Below the pieces are notes generated by a model. The model did no database searches and was not told where the DNA came from. It was given only the letters and a program-made list of their open reading frames with translations. From Cryptomeria japonica (Eukaryota; Streptophyta; Pinopsida; Cupressales; Cupressaceae), in NCBI RefSeq assembly GCF_030272615.1, contig NC_081410.1, positions 123,683,640-123,747,639 on the forward strand: a stretch of DNA of 64,000 bases. Direction: 5' to 3'. Below are positions 36,222 to 46,268 of the stretch, piece by piece (within the stretch, counting starts at the first letter, position 1; every line of letters starts with the position of its first letter). Both the position numbers and the translations under genes were made by a program.

Positions 36222-37639
36222 CTCCTAAGAAGTCATGAAATTTCATGCTCATAATCATCACTTAGATGTAACTTATTTTAGAAAATCTCAATGCTTCACT
36301 TCTATAAATAGAAAAAGAAGAAGAGTTTTTAATTTCCACGAGGCTAAACATTGATAGCCTATGGGACAGTTAGCCTTGCCTTTAGCACATTTGTTCTTTT
36401 TCTATACAAGATGATGATGAGCTCCCCTAATTTCTCACCAACCCCCTCATTGAAAAGATTATGCTAAGAACTAGTTGTCAAAACATTATCATAATTACTC
36501 CTAATGTCTCTATAAGCATCACACTCCAAAATGAAGTATCTTTCAAATTCAATTGCCCCAAAAGTGCAAAAAATACACACCCTTTCTTCTCAAGTTTCTT
36601 TTGGCCTTTTCCACCTCCCCGTTTCACATTGGAATTGATGAGAGTTAGTTTTCAATTGAGCAATAATAATTTTGGATCTCCATAGATTACACACCTTTAT
36701 GTACACTTTTTGAGTAAGATCACATGTGGAATTGAACTCCTCAATATAATAACTCTTTTTTCTCTCTCGTTCTTTACTCCAATTATGCTAACTAAATTTA
36801 TCTATAACAAAAGCTTTAATCTCTTTGTTATCTATGGGGCACACAATTAAATAATTGTTTCATTCATTTTGCTTCATCCATGTCTTTTTTCTTTTACTCA
36901 AGTTGTCACCAAAATAATCTTGGACAATCTATTTGCTTTCAATTTCTTAATTCATTTTAAATGTCTTATGAGACACATCATAACAATTGTTTCAATATAA
37001 AGTGCCTCCACTTCACTTCGCAAAATATTATAATTAAACTAACTTTTAATTTTAAACTTACTTATGAATAGACTTTCTTATATTTTCTCAATTAATTTCT
37101 ATTTTAATATAAAAGTTTAATAACTTAAGTCTATTAACATGACGTGAGAAATCCTCATCTAAATACAAATTCTCAACTAAATAGAGTAACAATAACAATT
37201 TTTAATTTATTTTTAAATATATGATTAAATCCTAACTGAATATCATATAATTTGAGGGCAGGGGTCTGATTCGATTGGCTGTGTGAATCTTAGATTTTGA
37301 CACGGATCGTGATTAATCCCATCTGTCGAAGCCAAATATTTAATTCATTGGAACATGAAATCTCGTTCCGCTCTGTTCTTCAGCTGTTTATAACAACTTC
37401 TGAAGCAACTAAAATTCATCTTCTGAAGCTCTTTTCTAAAAACAATAGCATTCTTCTCATTTCACCGCTGACATTGGAAAGAAATTTGAAAATGTGTTAA
37501 TGCTGTGTTTTTTGGATCTTTAGGCCAGTTGGTCGATAAACATTATTAGTATACCAACCTTCATTCATTCTCATTTCACTTCCCTGAAAAATTTAAAGAA
37601 GACACTAAGAGAGAAACTGTAATCCAGAATAAAAGAGCA
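36222..37639. other. Upstream region of the ETFQO gene
   Basis: No convincing ORF. The promoter and 5' UTR of ETFQO must lie in the right part. A pyrimidine-rich, ATTTCAC-containing stretch precedes the start codon, but no clear TATA box at a fixed distance can be pointed out. Confidence 0.4.
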
Positions 37640-38033
37640 ATGCCCAGGCTTTATTACAATATACTGAAAACAATCTCTTCAAGGGCATCTCTACCGCAGA
37701 GACTTAAATTCAATACTGTCTCTCGATGCCCTAGAAGCCCTCTTGACGAAAAAAGTCGCCATTTCTATGGCACAAAAAAACTCACATGTGAAGATGGTGG
37801 AACAAATTCTCTGTATTCTTCTCGAGCCTTTGTGAGGTCCTTATCACAATGTCCAATTAGGAAATTCAGTGCAGAGGCCAATTTGGAAGGGCCCAGAGAC
37901 AGTTTAGAATATGACGTGGTCATTGTGGGTGCAGGCCCTGCTGGGCTTTCTGCAGCTATCAGACTCAAGCAGATTTGTAGAGAGAAAAATAAGAATGTTT
38001 CGGTGTGTGTTGTGGAAAAAGGGGCAGAAGTGG
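37640..38033 (+). CDS. ETFQO: ETF-ubiquinone oxidoreductase, exon 1 (mitochondrial)
   Basis: Encodes the N-terminus of electron-transfer flavoprotein:ubiquinone oxidoreductase (ETFDH/ETFQO). This inner-mitochondrial-membrane FAD/4Fe-4S enzyme passes electrons from ETF, reduced in branched-chain amino acid and lysine catabolism, to ubiquinone. Residues 1 to about 80 are Arg/Ser-rich with few acidic residues and fit a mitochondrial presequence. Then [20 protein letters not shown] is the FAD-binding Rossmann motif (GxGxxG), followed by [12 protein letters not shown]. The exon ends after the first base of a Gly codon at 38033, with donor GTACGT. Joined to exon 2 the protein continues G-A-H-I-L-S-G as in plant ETFQO. 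ATG 37640 is the first in frame and gives a complete presequence. Confidence 0.93.
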
Positions 38034-38830
38034 GTACGTCTGTACATAGATTTTTTATTGTTTCTTGTTTTATCGTTGCGATTTTAGTTTTTAAGTTATA
38101 TAAAAGAATACTCAAAAATTGTGCCAAAGATGTAAAATTCTATGAATTTAAGAGCTATTTCAAATTTTGCTGCGTACGCAGAAAGATATGGGTATTATTA
38201 GAATTGACTTCCAATTCCTACATAGACAATGTCCATACCAAGCTCACCTCATTTTGTGGTATATTTTTTCCCTTCATAAATGTATCTTATTTTCATAAAA
38301 ATCAAACAATTTAGATAAACTGAGCAATATGATTGAAGGGAAATTCTCTCTTTACATAGAATCATTTTTTTTTTGGGTCAAATTAGCATTGCCAGAATTT
38401 TCCCAAAAGTCACTTTTGCCTTTGTAAATTTGGGTAGAATTCATGTAATTGTTATCTTATCTTGAATTTTTTAATGTGTTCAAATACAAATTGGGCGTAG
38501 GGCAATGCGTAGATGTAGGGCGGGTTAGATTAATTTTCTGGGAAATCTTTGGAGTCGATTGCAGTAAGACATTCCCATGAAATAGTGAAGTATTGAGCTG
38601 TCTCTATGGTTCTTCAGGACTAAGCATTCAAAGCCAGCTGTAAATATCGAGGATAAAGTTCACTCTGTAGAGACAACTCTATGGAAATTAAACTCCCCAT
38701 AGAAGCAGGCGCGTCAAACTTAGATCCCCTGTTTCAAGCGGCCGTTCAAAATCTCCCGCCTGGAAAACTGTTGCTCCTCATTTTGAGCAGAAGATCCCAA
38801 TTAATTATTCCTATTTTCTGGTTTCATGTG

Positions 38831-38943
38831 TTTCATGGGCTCGCCTTCATAAGAAAAATGAGAGCCATAGCTCCCTCTATGGGATTGGGTCTCGTGGAGG
38901 GAGCTACTGCTCGTATTCTTATTTCCCAGGAAGTCCCATGAAA
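38831..38943. repeat. Imperfect 113-bp inverted repeat (MITE-like) in ETFQO intron 1
   Basis: Outer arms TTTCATGGG (38831) and CCCATGAAA (38935) pair. Core arms AGCTCCCTC (38869-38877) and GAGGGAGCT (38897-38905) pair perfectly around a 19-base loop, and part of the sequence between also pairs. Just downstream GGAAATTTG.AGCATCT is directly repeated at 38963 and 39044. Confidence 0.55.
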
Positions 38944-39401
38944 ACAAAACAGTAGGAAACCAGGAAATTTGTAGCATCTTCCTCTAAAAGGAGTTGCAAT
39001 GTTTAGGCAGGAGATTCTGAGCGGCTGATGAAGGAAGAGAATTGGAAATTTGCAGCATCTCCACCAGTATTTTAGTAATGACCTTACCAAGTAGTTTTCT
39101 ATCAAGATGTAAAATTTATTGTTTGATTTGTTTCTCTCAAAAATATAAGGTGATATTTTGAATGCAAATTCCTAATAAAAATAGTAGTAGAGCTGAAAAC
39201 TTCATCTCACACAACACTGTCATACTGCAAAATCTGTCTGATTTTTTATCTGTAGCCATCCACCAAGAAATTTTATAAGTGATCCTTCCGTGGGATCATT
39301 GTTGTTATTAACTATTAGGACTATCCATTTCCTATTACAATTCTTTCCATACACCAGGACTCTCAGGTACATGGGTCACATCCCCATCACTGTACTCACA
39401 T

Positions 39402-39402
39402 G

Positions 39403-39443
<41 letters not shown>

Positions 39444-39460
39444 CACACACACACACACAA
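39402..39460. repeat. (CT)n-(CA)n compound microsatellite
   Basis: About 19 CT units (39402-39440, with one TT interruption) followed by about nine AC units. Confidence 0.95.
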
Positions 39461-40096
39461 CACGCCCATATATACATATATGCGCCCAAGCTTGAATGGA
39501 TAGGTAAGGCTTTATTTATGACAATCTTGGTCAAAGGATTCAAACTTAAGAGGAACAAATTGAACAATATTTAAGCTAATTGACAGTGGAGTGTCATTGC
39601 TAAATTGAATTTTGGCTTCGCCATGACCTTAAAACAACTTTTTACCTTTATACCCATGTCTGTATATCACTATTACATGATTCATTAAGTACTTGGCGAG
39701 TCTCCTGGTTTCCAATTCCAAGCAATAGCCCTACCAGCATGTTTTGTAGACTCGATGACTCTAGCAAGTCTGGGTCAAGTTTTTAAATATTAAAAAAAAA
39801 TAAAATCTATATATCACACTTTTTAAAAATTCCTGAGTTAAAATGTGGCAATGCTGGTGTATATATTTGCATGAAAAAATCTATATAATTGCAACACTGA
39901 TGACAATTTCAAAGGATGACACTTCATAATCAGACACTTTTGAAGAGTTTTGAGGGAATTGAAATGTGAAGGATGGCCTTAACAACAAGAACGGCAACTT
40001 TAATGATGCATGAAGATGAAATAAAATGTATATTTGAAAGGTACTCTTTCAAAGGCTCAACAGATCAGTTTGATCTAAGGGATTGTTGAAAATTTG

Positions 40097-40117
40097 TCAT
40101 CATCATCATCATCATCT
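40097..40117. repeat. (TCA)n microsatellite
   Basis: Six to seven TCA triplets in ETFQO intron 1. Confidence 0.9.
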
Positions 40118-40869
40118 TCTATAAGTTGGATGTGCAATGCTAAGGTACAGGCTTTGGGAGTAACAGTTCTTATCTTGATTGGAGAGTTTAGCTATAGAGA
40201 AAAGTGCATATTCTTTATCATATCAAAACCCGAAAAAAGTTTCTGTTTTTTTGCTCTACATCTAATCCTTGTCGATAGTTTTGTTTAACCCCACCATCAT
40301 TCAAATATGATACATTATCGGCTAATTTCCCAGCATCTCCAGGTAAGTGCTTCACAGTAGTAGGATTCAAATGTGAAAGTTATTGCTGGAAGCAAACAGA
40401 ATTGTTGGGAATCAAAGAGAACAGTCCAGTGGTTCTGTTTGTGATAAAGATCTCATTCCATGTTCAAAAGAACTTCATCACTAATCTGATTAAATATATA
40501 TATATATATTTTTAAGTATATAGGAAGCATATTAAGTGTTGGTAGTAAAGTATAAGAAGGTAAACGAGATGAGTGTCTAGTTTGCCTCGCTGCATAGCTT
40601 TCATATCTAAAAGATGTTATATGGCTGGCTCGGTGCAGTGGTTCCTGCCTTATATTTTTCGTTTTCACAATATCATTGATTCTTTATGCTTGATGCATTA
40701 ATGAAATATCTATTTAGCAAAAAATAAGCTGTACTTTCCATCCTTTTGTATTTCAGTTAAAAGCATTTGATCTATGTTGGAAGCATTTAATCAAGGCTGT
40801 AGAATGGGCTGAAATGTTGTGTCCACGATATTCTATAACCTCTTTGATCACAAGTTGTTTTGTTTGCAG

Positions 40870-40946
40870 GTGCCCACATACTATCAGGCAATGTTTTTGA
40901 ACCTCGTGCCTTAGATGAGCTTATCCCAGACTGGAAAGAACAGGGG
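40870..40946 (+). CDS. ETFQO: ETF-ubiquinone oxidoreductase, exon 2
   Basis: Seventy-seven bases after a TTTGCAG acceptor. With the last base of exon 1 it encodes GAHILSGNVFEPRALDELIP followed by DWKEQG, a highly conserved ETFQO segment next to the FAD site. It ends on a codon boundary before donor GTATAG. The next expected exon (family: API.VP..SDKFWFLTK) was looked for by eye in the rest of the window and not found. Intron 2 would therefore exceed 23 kb, or the gene is truncated here. Exon lengths (394 + 77 = 471 nt) keep the frame. Confidence 0.92.
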
Positions 40947-43189
40947 GTATAGAATTCAAACACATATGAAACAATCTGCATTTTTATGTTATACTTGTTG
41001 GCATTTCAATATATCATGTTGAAGTAACCTAATCAACATAGTTTTTTCCAATATAAATGGCACTTAAGTTCTTACAATTTCATGCATGTACAACTAATTT
41101 TTTTAATTTTGAGAAATTCTTCATATGGTACTTCATTATGATACAGAAAGCAATTGAAATAAGTGGCCTGTTTGGGCAACCAAAAGCCTGACCAGGGGTC
41201 TTTTATCTTCACATTCAACGAAATTAGAACCTTGGTGGGCTCTATGTGAGCCAAGTATCATCACAAGTTGAGTCATGGCAAGTTGACACTAATATTTTTT
41301 TTAGGATAATATGGAAGGGATGAATGTAATGGTGAAGGAATAGTTGTTAAATTAGTAAATATTTCAAAATTAGTATCTTTTTGTGTAGTTGCCCTGAAGA
41401 AAAGGAAAAAATGACCTCTAAACATGACCAATTGTGATACTTGATCATTTTCACCCATTTGTGTTTTCCCTTTGTAAAGACAGAATGTGATGCTTTCCTT
41501 TATAAAATAACAATAAAACACAACGGAAATACCTTTAGTAAGTGAAGACCGTTGGCGTATAAATGTTTATTAACATTTGATCTAGAAAGTCAATCCTAGA
41601 GGTTTTTGAAAGTCCAAAGCACATTGCTTAAGGGACAAATAATGCGCTTTTCTTTTCAAACACATTTATAATGATAGCCAGGTGTTTATACAATAGTTCT
41701 TTGAGCTTGGAGCTAGTGGAAACAAATATTACTTTAATTTATACAAGAACTTGTGGGATCACAAACATGTTGGTTGATAAGTGTTAGCATTTTAATTTAT
41801 CTCTTTCAAGACAACTCAAACTAGAATAATATGTATTGTAGAACCATTAATCAAATTATAAGTGGAAGCTCCTTGAGATCTAACTAAATGTAAAACCAGT
41901 AAAATTTACAAGTATGCACACTATACAAGATTTCATGGGAGTTCTGCATAAAATATCTAACATACCATGCTTTTGTCTCAAATGCAAGCACTGGATTGTC
42001 AACAGTCAAGACCTATTATGAGATTTTTAGATCAAGGAGAATAAACAGTTCAATCACAAATGAGCACAACTTTATTTTTGCAAAAGTAGAGACCAGTATT
42101 CAGCAAACAAAATTTTGATGGAATAACACTAACGAATGCTTAGCTATTGGCTAATTAAAAGATCATTGTTGGTGTGAAAGGGGTATTGTATCTAGTGTTT
42201 TACCTTTTGGGCTCGATACCTAGGTCCTAATCACACATGTTAAGCTTACATAGGGAACACATACGAAATTTACCACTTTTAGTGGATAGTTATCACTTTT
42301 CCACCTTAAGTGTATGACAAGTTATCACTTTATGTCTCAAGTCATAAGAGTAAGACACGTCATAATCTTATGCCATCCTATGTTCACACGGCTTTGTAGT
42401 GCAAGTCAAAATTGGAGCTTGTTGGTGCAAATCTAAGTTCACCATTGGATTCAAAAGGTTCCAGAAAGTTAGTTTTGCCTTTTTTTTGTCCAAATTGGAC
42501 ACCAGAGGCCAAATCTAGGAGGTTTTGAACTTGGGAGGTGGTTGCTAGATCCAAGAGGTAGCTGCCATTTCTAAGCATTTTGGGCCAAAATCGACCCTGC
42601 CTCGCCATTGCACTAAAAAGGCCCAGGAACTGCAAGATCGATTGTCAAATTGTCAAAATTGTAGCAGACCACTCAGAGCTTGAAGAAAAAAATTGCCTAC
42701 TTGGCCTTGTTCATATGACCATACGACCATACGACCATCATAATTGTATGCATTAGAAAAATCATTTAGGCTTGCGTAGTATGGTATAGTTAGATTTTTT
42801 TAACAAAAAATATTTATTTCTATTTTAAAAAAAAAACATTTCTGAATTCTTATTTTTTTGTGCAATGGGTACAGTGACATAGGCTTGCCCCTCTAGCTCC
42901 TTTTACATTGTGGTAGTGGGATACCACAAAGTACCGTTTTCATGGGTGAAGGCGACATGGCATGCATTGTTGCAGCCACGTGGCTGCCTTGGTCGAATTT
43001 CCAAATATACTGCCTAGCTTGGAATAATCCGATTGAAAAGATGAATATTTTGGTAGAAGTAGATTGTATCAACAACATTTTATTCAAGCAATAAGAGGAA
43101 TATTCCAAAAAATATTCTAGGCGCATGACATAACCGTCAATAAAGGCTAATTTTCTTTTGCCCCCTTCTCTATCTATATTTATAGGCAA
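40947..43189 (+). other. Start of ETFQO intron 2, no gene recognised
   Basis: AT-rich DNA without coding signals. A TGTTGGTGTGAAAGG at 42167 resembles the start of the copia LTRs at 44307 and 50606 and may be the decayed 5' LTR of the old copia that follows, but no primer site is visible. Confidence 0.5.
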
Positions 43190-44207
43190 TATTCAAACAG
43201 CGATAACTTGGGTTCATGTCCTCCTTTTGCGAGCATTTTTTTTTTGATTTGGGGTAAAATTTTGTGCTCTTCACAGTGGTGCAATTGGTTTTTGATTTTG
43301 GTGCCTTGTTTTTCTAGAAATTACAGATTCTTATAGGCGTTGTTGAACAATCTTCATTTTGGAAACTTTTGGGGCTTTGTTCGAGCTCTATGGTAATAAT
43401 TTTGGGTGGCATTTTGTTTTGAAAGTGCATGATTTTTTTTTGTATTTTGCAATGGTGTGATCTGTTTGATCCCATTTTGTTTAAAAAATTGTACTTTGAG
43501 CATTTGGCCAAATTTGGCATCTATATGTACCAAGATCAAGTTTAGTTGCTATCTCTAAATTCATAGAGAATAAAGTGCCAAATCATATTTTTCTGGAGGG
43601 GATCCTTGATTGAGTAATTTGGGGGGTGGTGGTGTAATCTTGTAGTGGTTGATTGCATTCTTTTGCTTGTTTTTGTGTTCAAACAATGGGGAAATCTAAA
43701 ATTGAACTCCTAACACCATATAATTATGCATCATGGAGAAAATCAGTATGAAATTATTTTAGGGGAAAGTGAGATTTTGGCTATCTCAAGGAAGCGATTT
43801 CTCAACCAACTGATCCTAATGCATTAACAAGATGGGAGATTGAATGTGAGAAGACACTTGGATGTATATGTTCATTAGTCTTATTTGATTTGTAGTTTCA
43901 TATTGGATCATGTAAAACATTGAGGAAGCTTGGGAGACTCTTGAAAAACTGTATGGTAAGATTGATAAGATTAGGGCATATCAGATTGATAATGATTTGA
44001 TGAATCTTCAGTTAAAAGGCTTTGACCACATCCAAGACTACATGTCCAAAATCAAGCAATTAAAAACTCAACTAGAGGATTGCAATAGTGAAAAAGAGGA
44101 TTTACAATTCATTCTTAATGTGTTGACCAAGCTTGGGCCTGAGTATTTAGTGTTTGTTTCTGGGTATCATACCCATCAACTTTTTTATGAGAGCATCATA
44201 TGTTGAT
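43190..44207 (+). pseudogene. Old copia leader and gag, left part
   Basis: 43190-43685 aligns with the leader of the young copia (45680-46215): both have TTTTTTGATTTGGGGTAAAATTTTGTG-like, GTGGTGCAATTGGTTTTTGA-like and TTGATTGAGT.AATTTGGGGGG phrases. Gag starts at ATG 43686 (PYNYASWRKSV) with several stops. The frame at 43997-44206 keeps QIDNDLMNLQLKGFDHIQDY and CNSEKEDLQFILNVL. The sequence breaks at 44207 with TTGAT and continues at 58586 after the gypsy LTR insertion. Confidence 0.8.
44203..44207. repeat. Left TSD (TTGAT) of the gypsy-type LTR insertion
   Basis: TTGAT precedes TGTAATGTCCCC; the same five bases follow GGGGACATTCCA at 58586-58590. Confidence 0.8.
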
Positions 44208-44301
44208 TGTAATGTCCCCAAATTAGTGTTACCCAATTTCTGCCATAATTGAAGTGGGGTAGGGGTTAGAGATACTTGTTACTTTGACTAAAACTCTGCA
44301 A

Positions 44302-44306
44302 GTAAG
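44302..44306. repeat. Left TSD (GTAAG) of the young copia
   Basis: Identical to 51054-51058. Confidence 0.9.
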
Positions 44307-44754
44307 TGTTGGTGTAAATAAATATTCATTTTGGATATTATTACACTTACTTAAGTTAACTTAGGATAATGCATCTCTTCGTAGTTTGGATTTGAGACAC
44401 TTAGGGAAGTGTGCACTTAGGGATAGAGCTTGTAGGAGAAATTCCACCTTTTGTGGTCTTATTTTGCTGTTACACTCCACATTCGGTGGGTCATCCACCT
44501 CTTGTGGAATATTATATTATTTCTCCTACCTACCCTTAGTATTTCTTACCTACCCTTGTTTCTCATTGAGCCACATGTCATATTTGTGTGCTCATACATC
44601 CATATGGCCTTGCCTATATAAGCAGGCCTCTATTCATTGTATTGGAAAATCCAGCTGATCATTTTGCATATTGATGAGAATACAATTTGTTCTTGTCATT
44701 CTATTGTCTCTTTTATGCTTTTCATTGTGCCCTTGATCTTGGCAAAATCCTACA
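44307..44754 (+). repeat. 5' LTR of the young copia (448 bp)
   Basis: TGTTGGTGTAAAT ... AATCCTACA. A promoter-like CCTATATAAGCAGGCC lies at about 44612-44627, the likely TATA box for the element's transcript. The 90-codon ORF inside is not conserved coding sequence. Confidence 0.95.
44612..44622 (+). promoter_or_regulatory. TATA box in the 5' LTR
   Basis: GCCTATATAAG, duplicated in the 3' LTR at 50911; position about 135 bp before the LTR end fits a U3/R promoter. Confidence 0.7.
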
Positions 44755-44767
44755 TGGTATCAGAGCT
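44755..44767 (+). other. Primer-binding site (tRNA-iMet)
   Basis: TGGTATCAGAGCT directly abuts the LTR end; exact copia consensus. Confidence 0.95.
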
Positions 44768-46268
44768 ATTGGGGCTTCATTGATCGGTTTTTGGAGACAT
44801 TGTGGAAGGCTTCTATTTTCGGATTTGGGGATCTTCATTTTTTGGGGGCATCATACAACGATTTGGACATCACCGTTGAATCCGGGAGGCCGTTTCCATA
44901 AATTTCGACTATAAAGTCGACCTATTTTGGTGAGAAATTTTTTTTCCCCATCTTGGCTATTATCGTACGGATTTCGAATTTTTTTTTTTTTTTAAATAAA
45001 AATTTATTTTTCAAAAAAAAAAAAATGAAAAATTGAAAAATTTCAAAAAAAAAAGGCAAAAAGTTTTTTTGGGGGTCCGCAGACCCCCCCGCTGTACGAG
45101 TGTTGCAGGTACCTGCTGTCGGAGCGTACCTGTCCGCCGCCGCCCGCGCTGGTACCTGCCAAGATCCGTGCCGCCGCCACTGCAGTGTACACTCCGGAGC
45201 CCGACGCAGCCGCAGACCGCCGAGTCCTGCCGCTGCTGCTGTGTCTCCTTCGGTTACTGCAGCCCCCTCCCGCTGGCCGCCTCGGTTCCTAGCCTGCCGC
45301 GCTCGTCTACCCAGTGCCGCCGCCGCCGGCCAAAGACCTCTAGCGCCGCCCAGTCGACCTCGACTGCCACGTGGAGCCCAGTCAGCCCCCGGGACCCCGC
45401 CACGCGGCACACATGGCATACCTCCGTACGCCACGTCACCCACGCAACACAGATCATCCGTACAGTGCCACGTCATCATCCGTATTGCACAGTCATCTGC
45501 CCAGTCAGCAGTCCGTACAGTATGGACGCCCAGTCAGCAGGGAGGCGAAGTTTTTGCGACGGTCATACGGCCGTCACATTTAACACAATGACTTGCTGAC
45601 GTCAGCGCCACATCAGCACTTTTTGAAATTTTTTTTGACCCCTCTCCATTGGACTTTTCAGTTTTGCAGTCCAACTTTGAAAGGCCATATCTTGCTCATT
45701 TTTGCTCCTTTTTTGGTGCAATTTTTTTTTGAAATGGGCTAAAATTTCGTGATCTTCGCAGTGGTGTGGTTATTTTCTGATTTTGGTGCACAGGTTTTTC
45801 GGAATTTTCGGATTCTCTCAGCTATACCTGTCTAATCCTCAATTCTGCAACTTCAAAGGCCTCGTTTGAGCTCATACGACCTCCTTTTTTCAGGTGCCAT
45901 TTTTTTTGAAAGTGCTTATTTTTTCGTCTACTTTCATAATCTATGATCAGATTTCAGAGATTTTGAGTGGACATTGTACTTTCAGATATTGGTCTTATTT
46001 GGCCTATTAGGTAATTGTAAATTGCTTGGATCTTAGTTAGATCTCTTGCATTATCAGTTTGAGACTCTTTTGGCCTTATTGAGGCAGTTGTAAAATTGTA
46101 AATCAGAAGTCCACTTTGCTGTTTTTTTGCAAGTGGCCCATTGTATATGCACTACTTATAAAGTGCCCAAATCATCACATTGGGGGGGGGGGGTCTTTGA
46201 TTGAGTGAATTTGGGGGGGTGTCTTGTGTGATTGTGCCTCTCTTTGTGCTCTTTCCATTTTTGTTGCA
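44768..46268 (+). other. Long leader of the young copia with a GC-rich island
   Basis: About 1.5 kb from primer site to gag ATG. 44940-45060 is almost pure A/T with long T and A runs. 45063-45600 is strikingly GC-rich and full of CpG. 45600-46268 is AT-rich again and shared with the old copia leader at 43.2-43.7 kb. Overlapping ORFs in the GC-rich part exist in all frames with no domain and are probably composition artefacts. Confidence 0.75.
46182..46193. repeat. Poly-G run (12 G)
   Basis: Twelve consecutive G, with a further G7 run at about 46213-46219, just upstream of gag. Confidence 0.9.

Larger units (their letters stand above)
38034..40869 (+). other. ETFQO: ETFQO intron 1 (2836 bp)
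   Basis: Donor GTACGT, acceptor TTTGCAG at 40863-40869, phase 1. The intron contains a hairpin element, a CT/CA microsatellite and a small TCA array, and otherwise unremarkable AT-rich DNA. The exon-1 frame would read on for 94 codons into the intron without homology. Confidence 0.9.

Noticed and set aside
36461..36685. 74-codon ORF upstream of ETFQO
   Set aside because: No motifs on either strand and low-complexity composition; not supported as a gene.
38034..38314. Extension of the ETFQO exon-1 ORF past 38033
   Set aside because: The conserved protein continues at 40870 after a consensus donor/acceptor pair; the extension has no similarity to ETFQO.
44386..44658. 90-codon ORF repeated almost identically at 50685-50957
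   Set aside because: It lies in the two LTRs of the young copia; the duplication is explained by the LTR pair.
44922..45599. Long overlapping ORFs (163-188 codons) on both strands in the GC-rich copia leader
   Set aside because: They overlap in several frames on both strands, have Arg/Pro/Ser/Cys-rich composition without motifs, and lie in a retrotransposon leader; GC-rich DNA simply has few stop codons.
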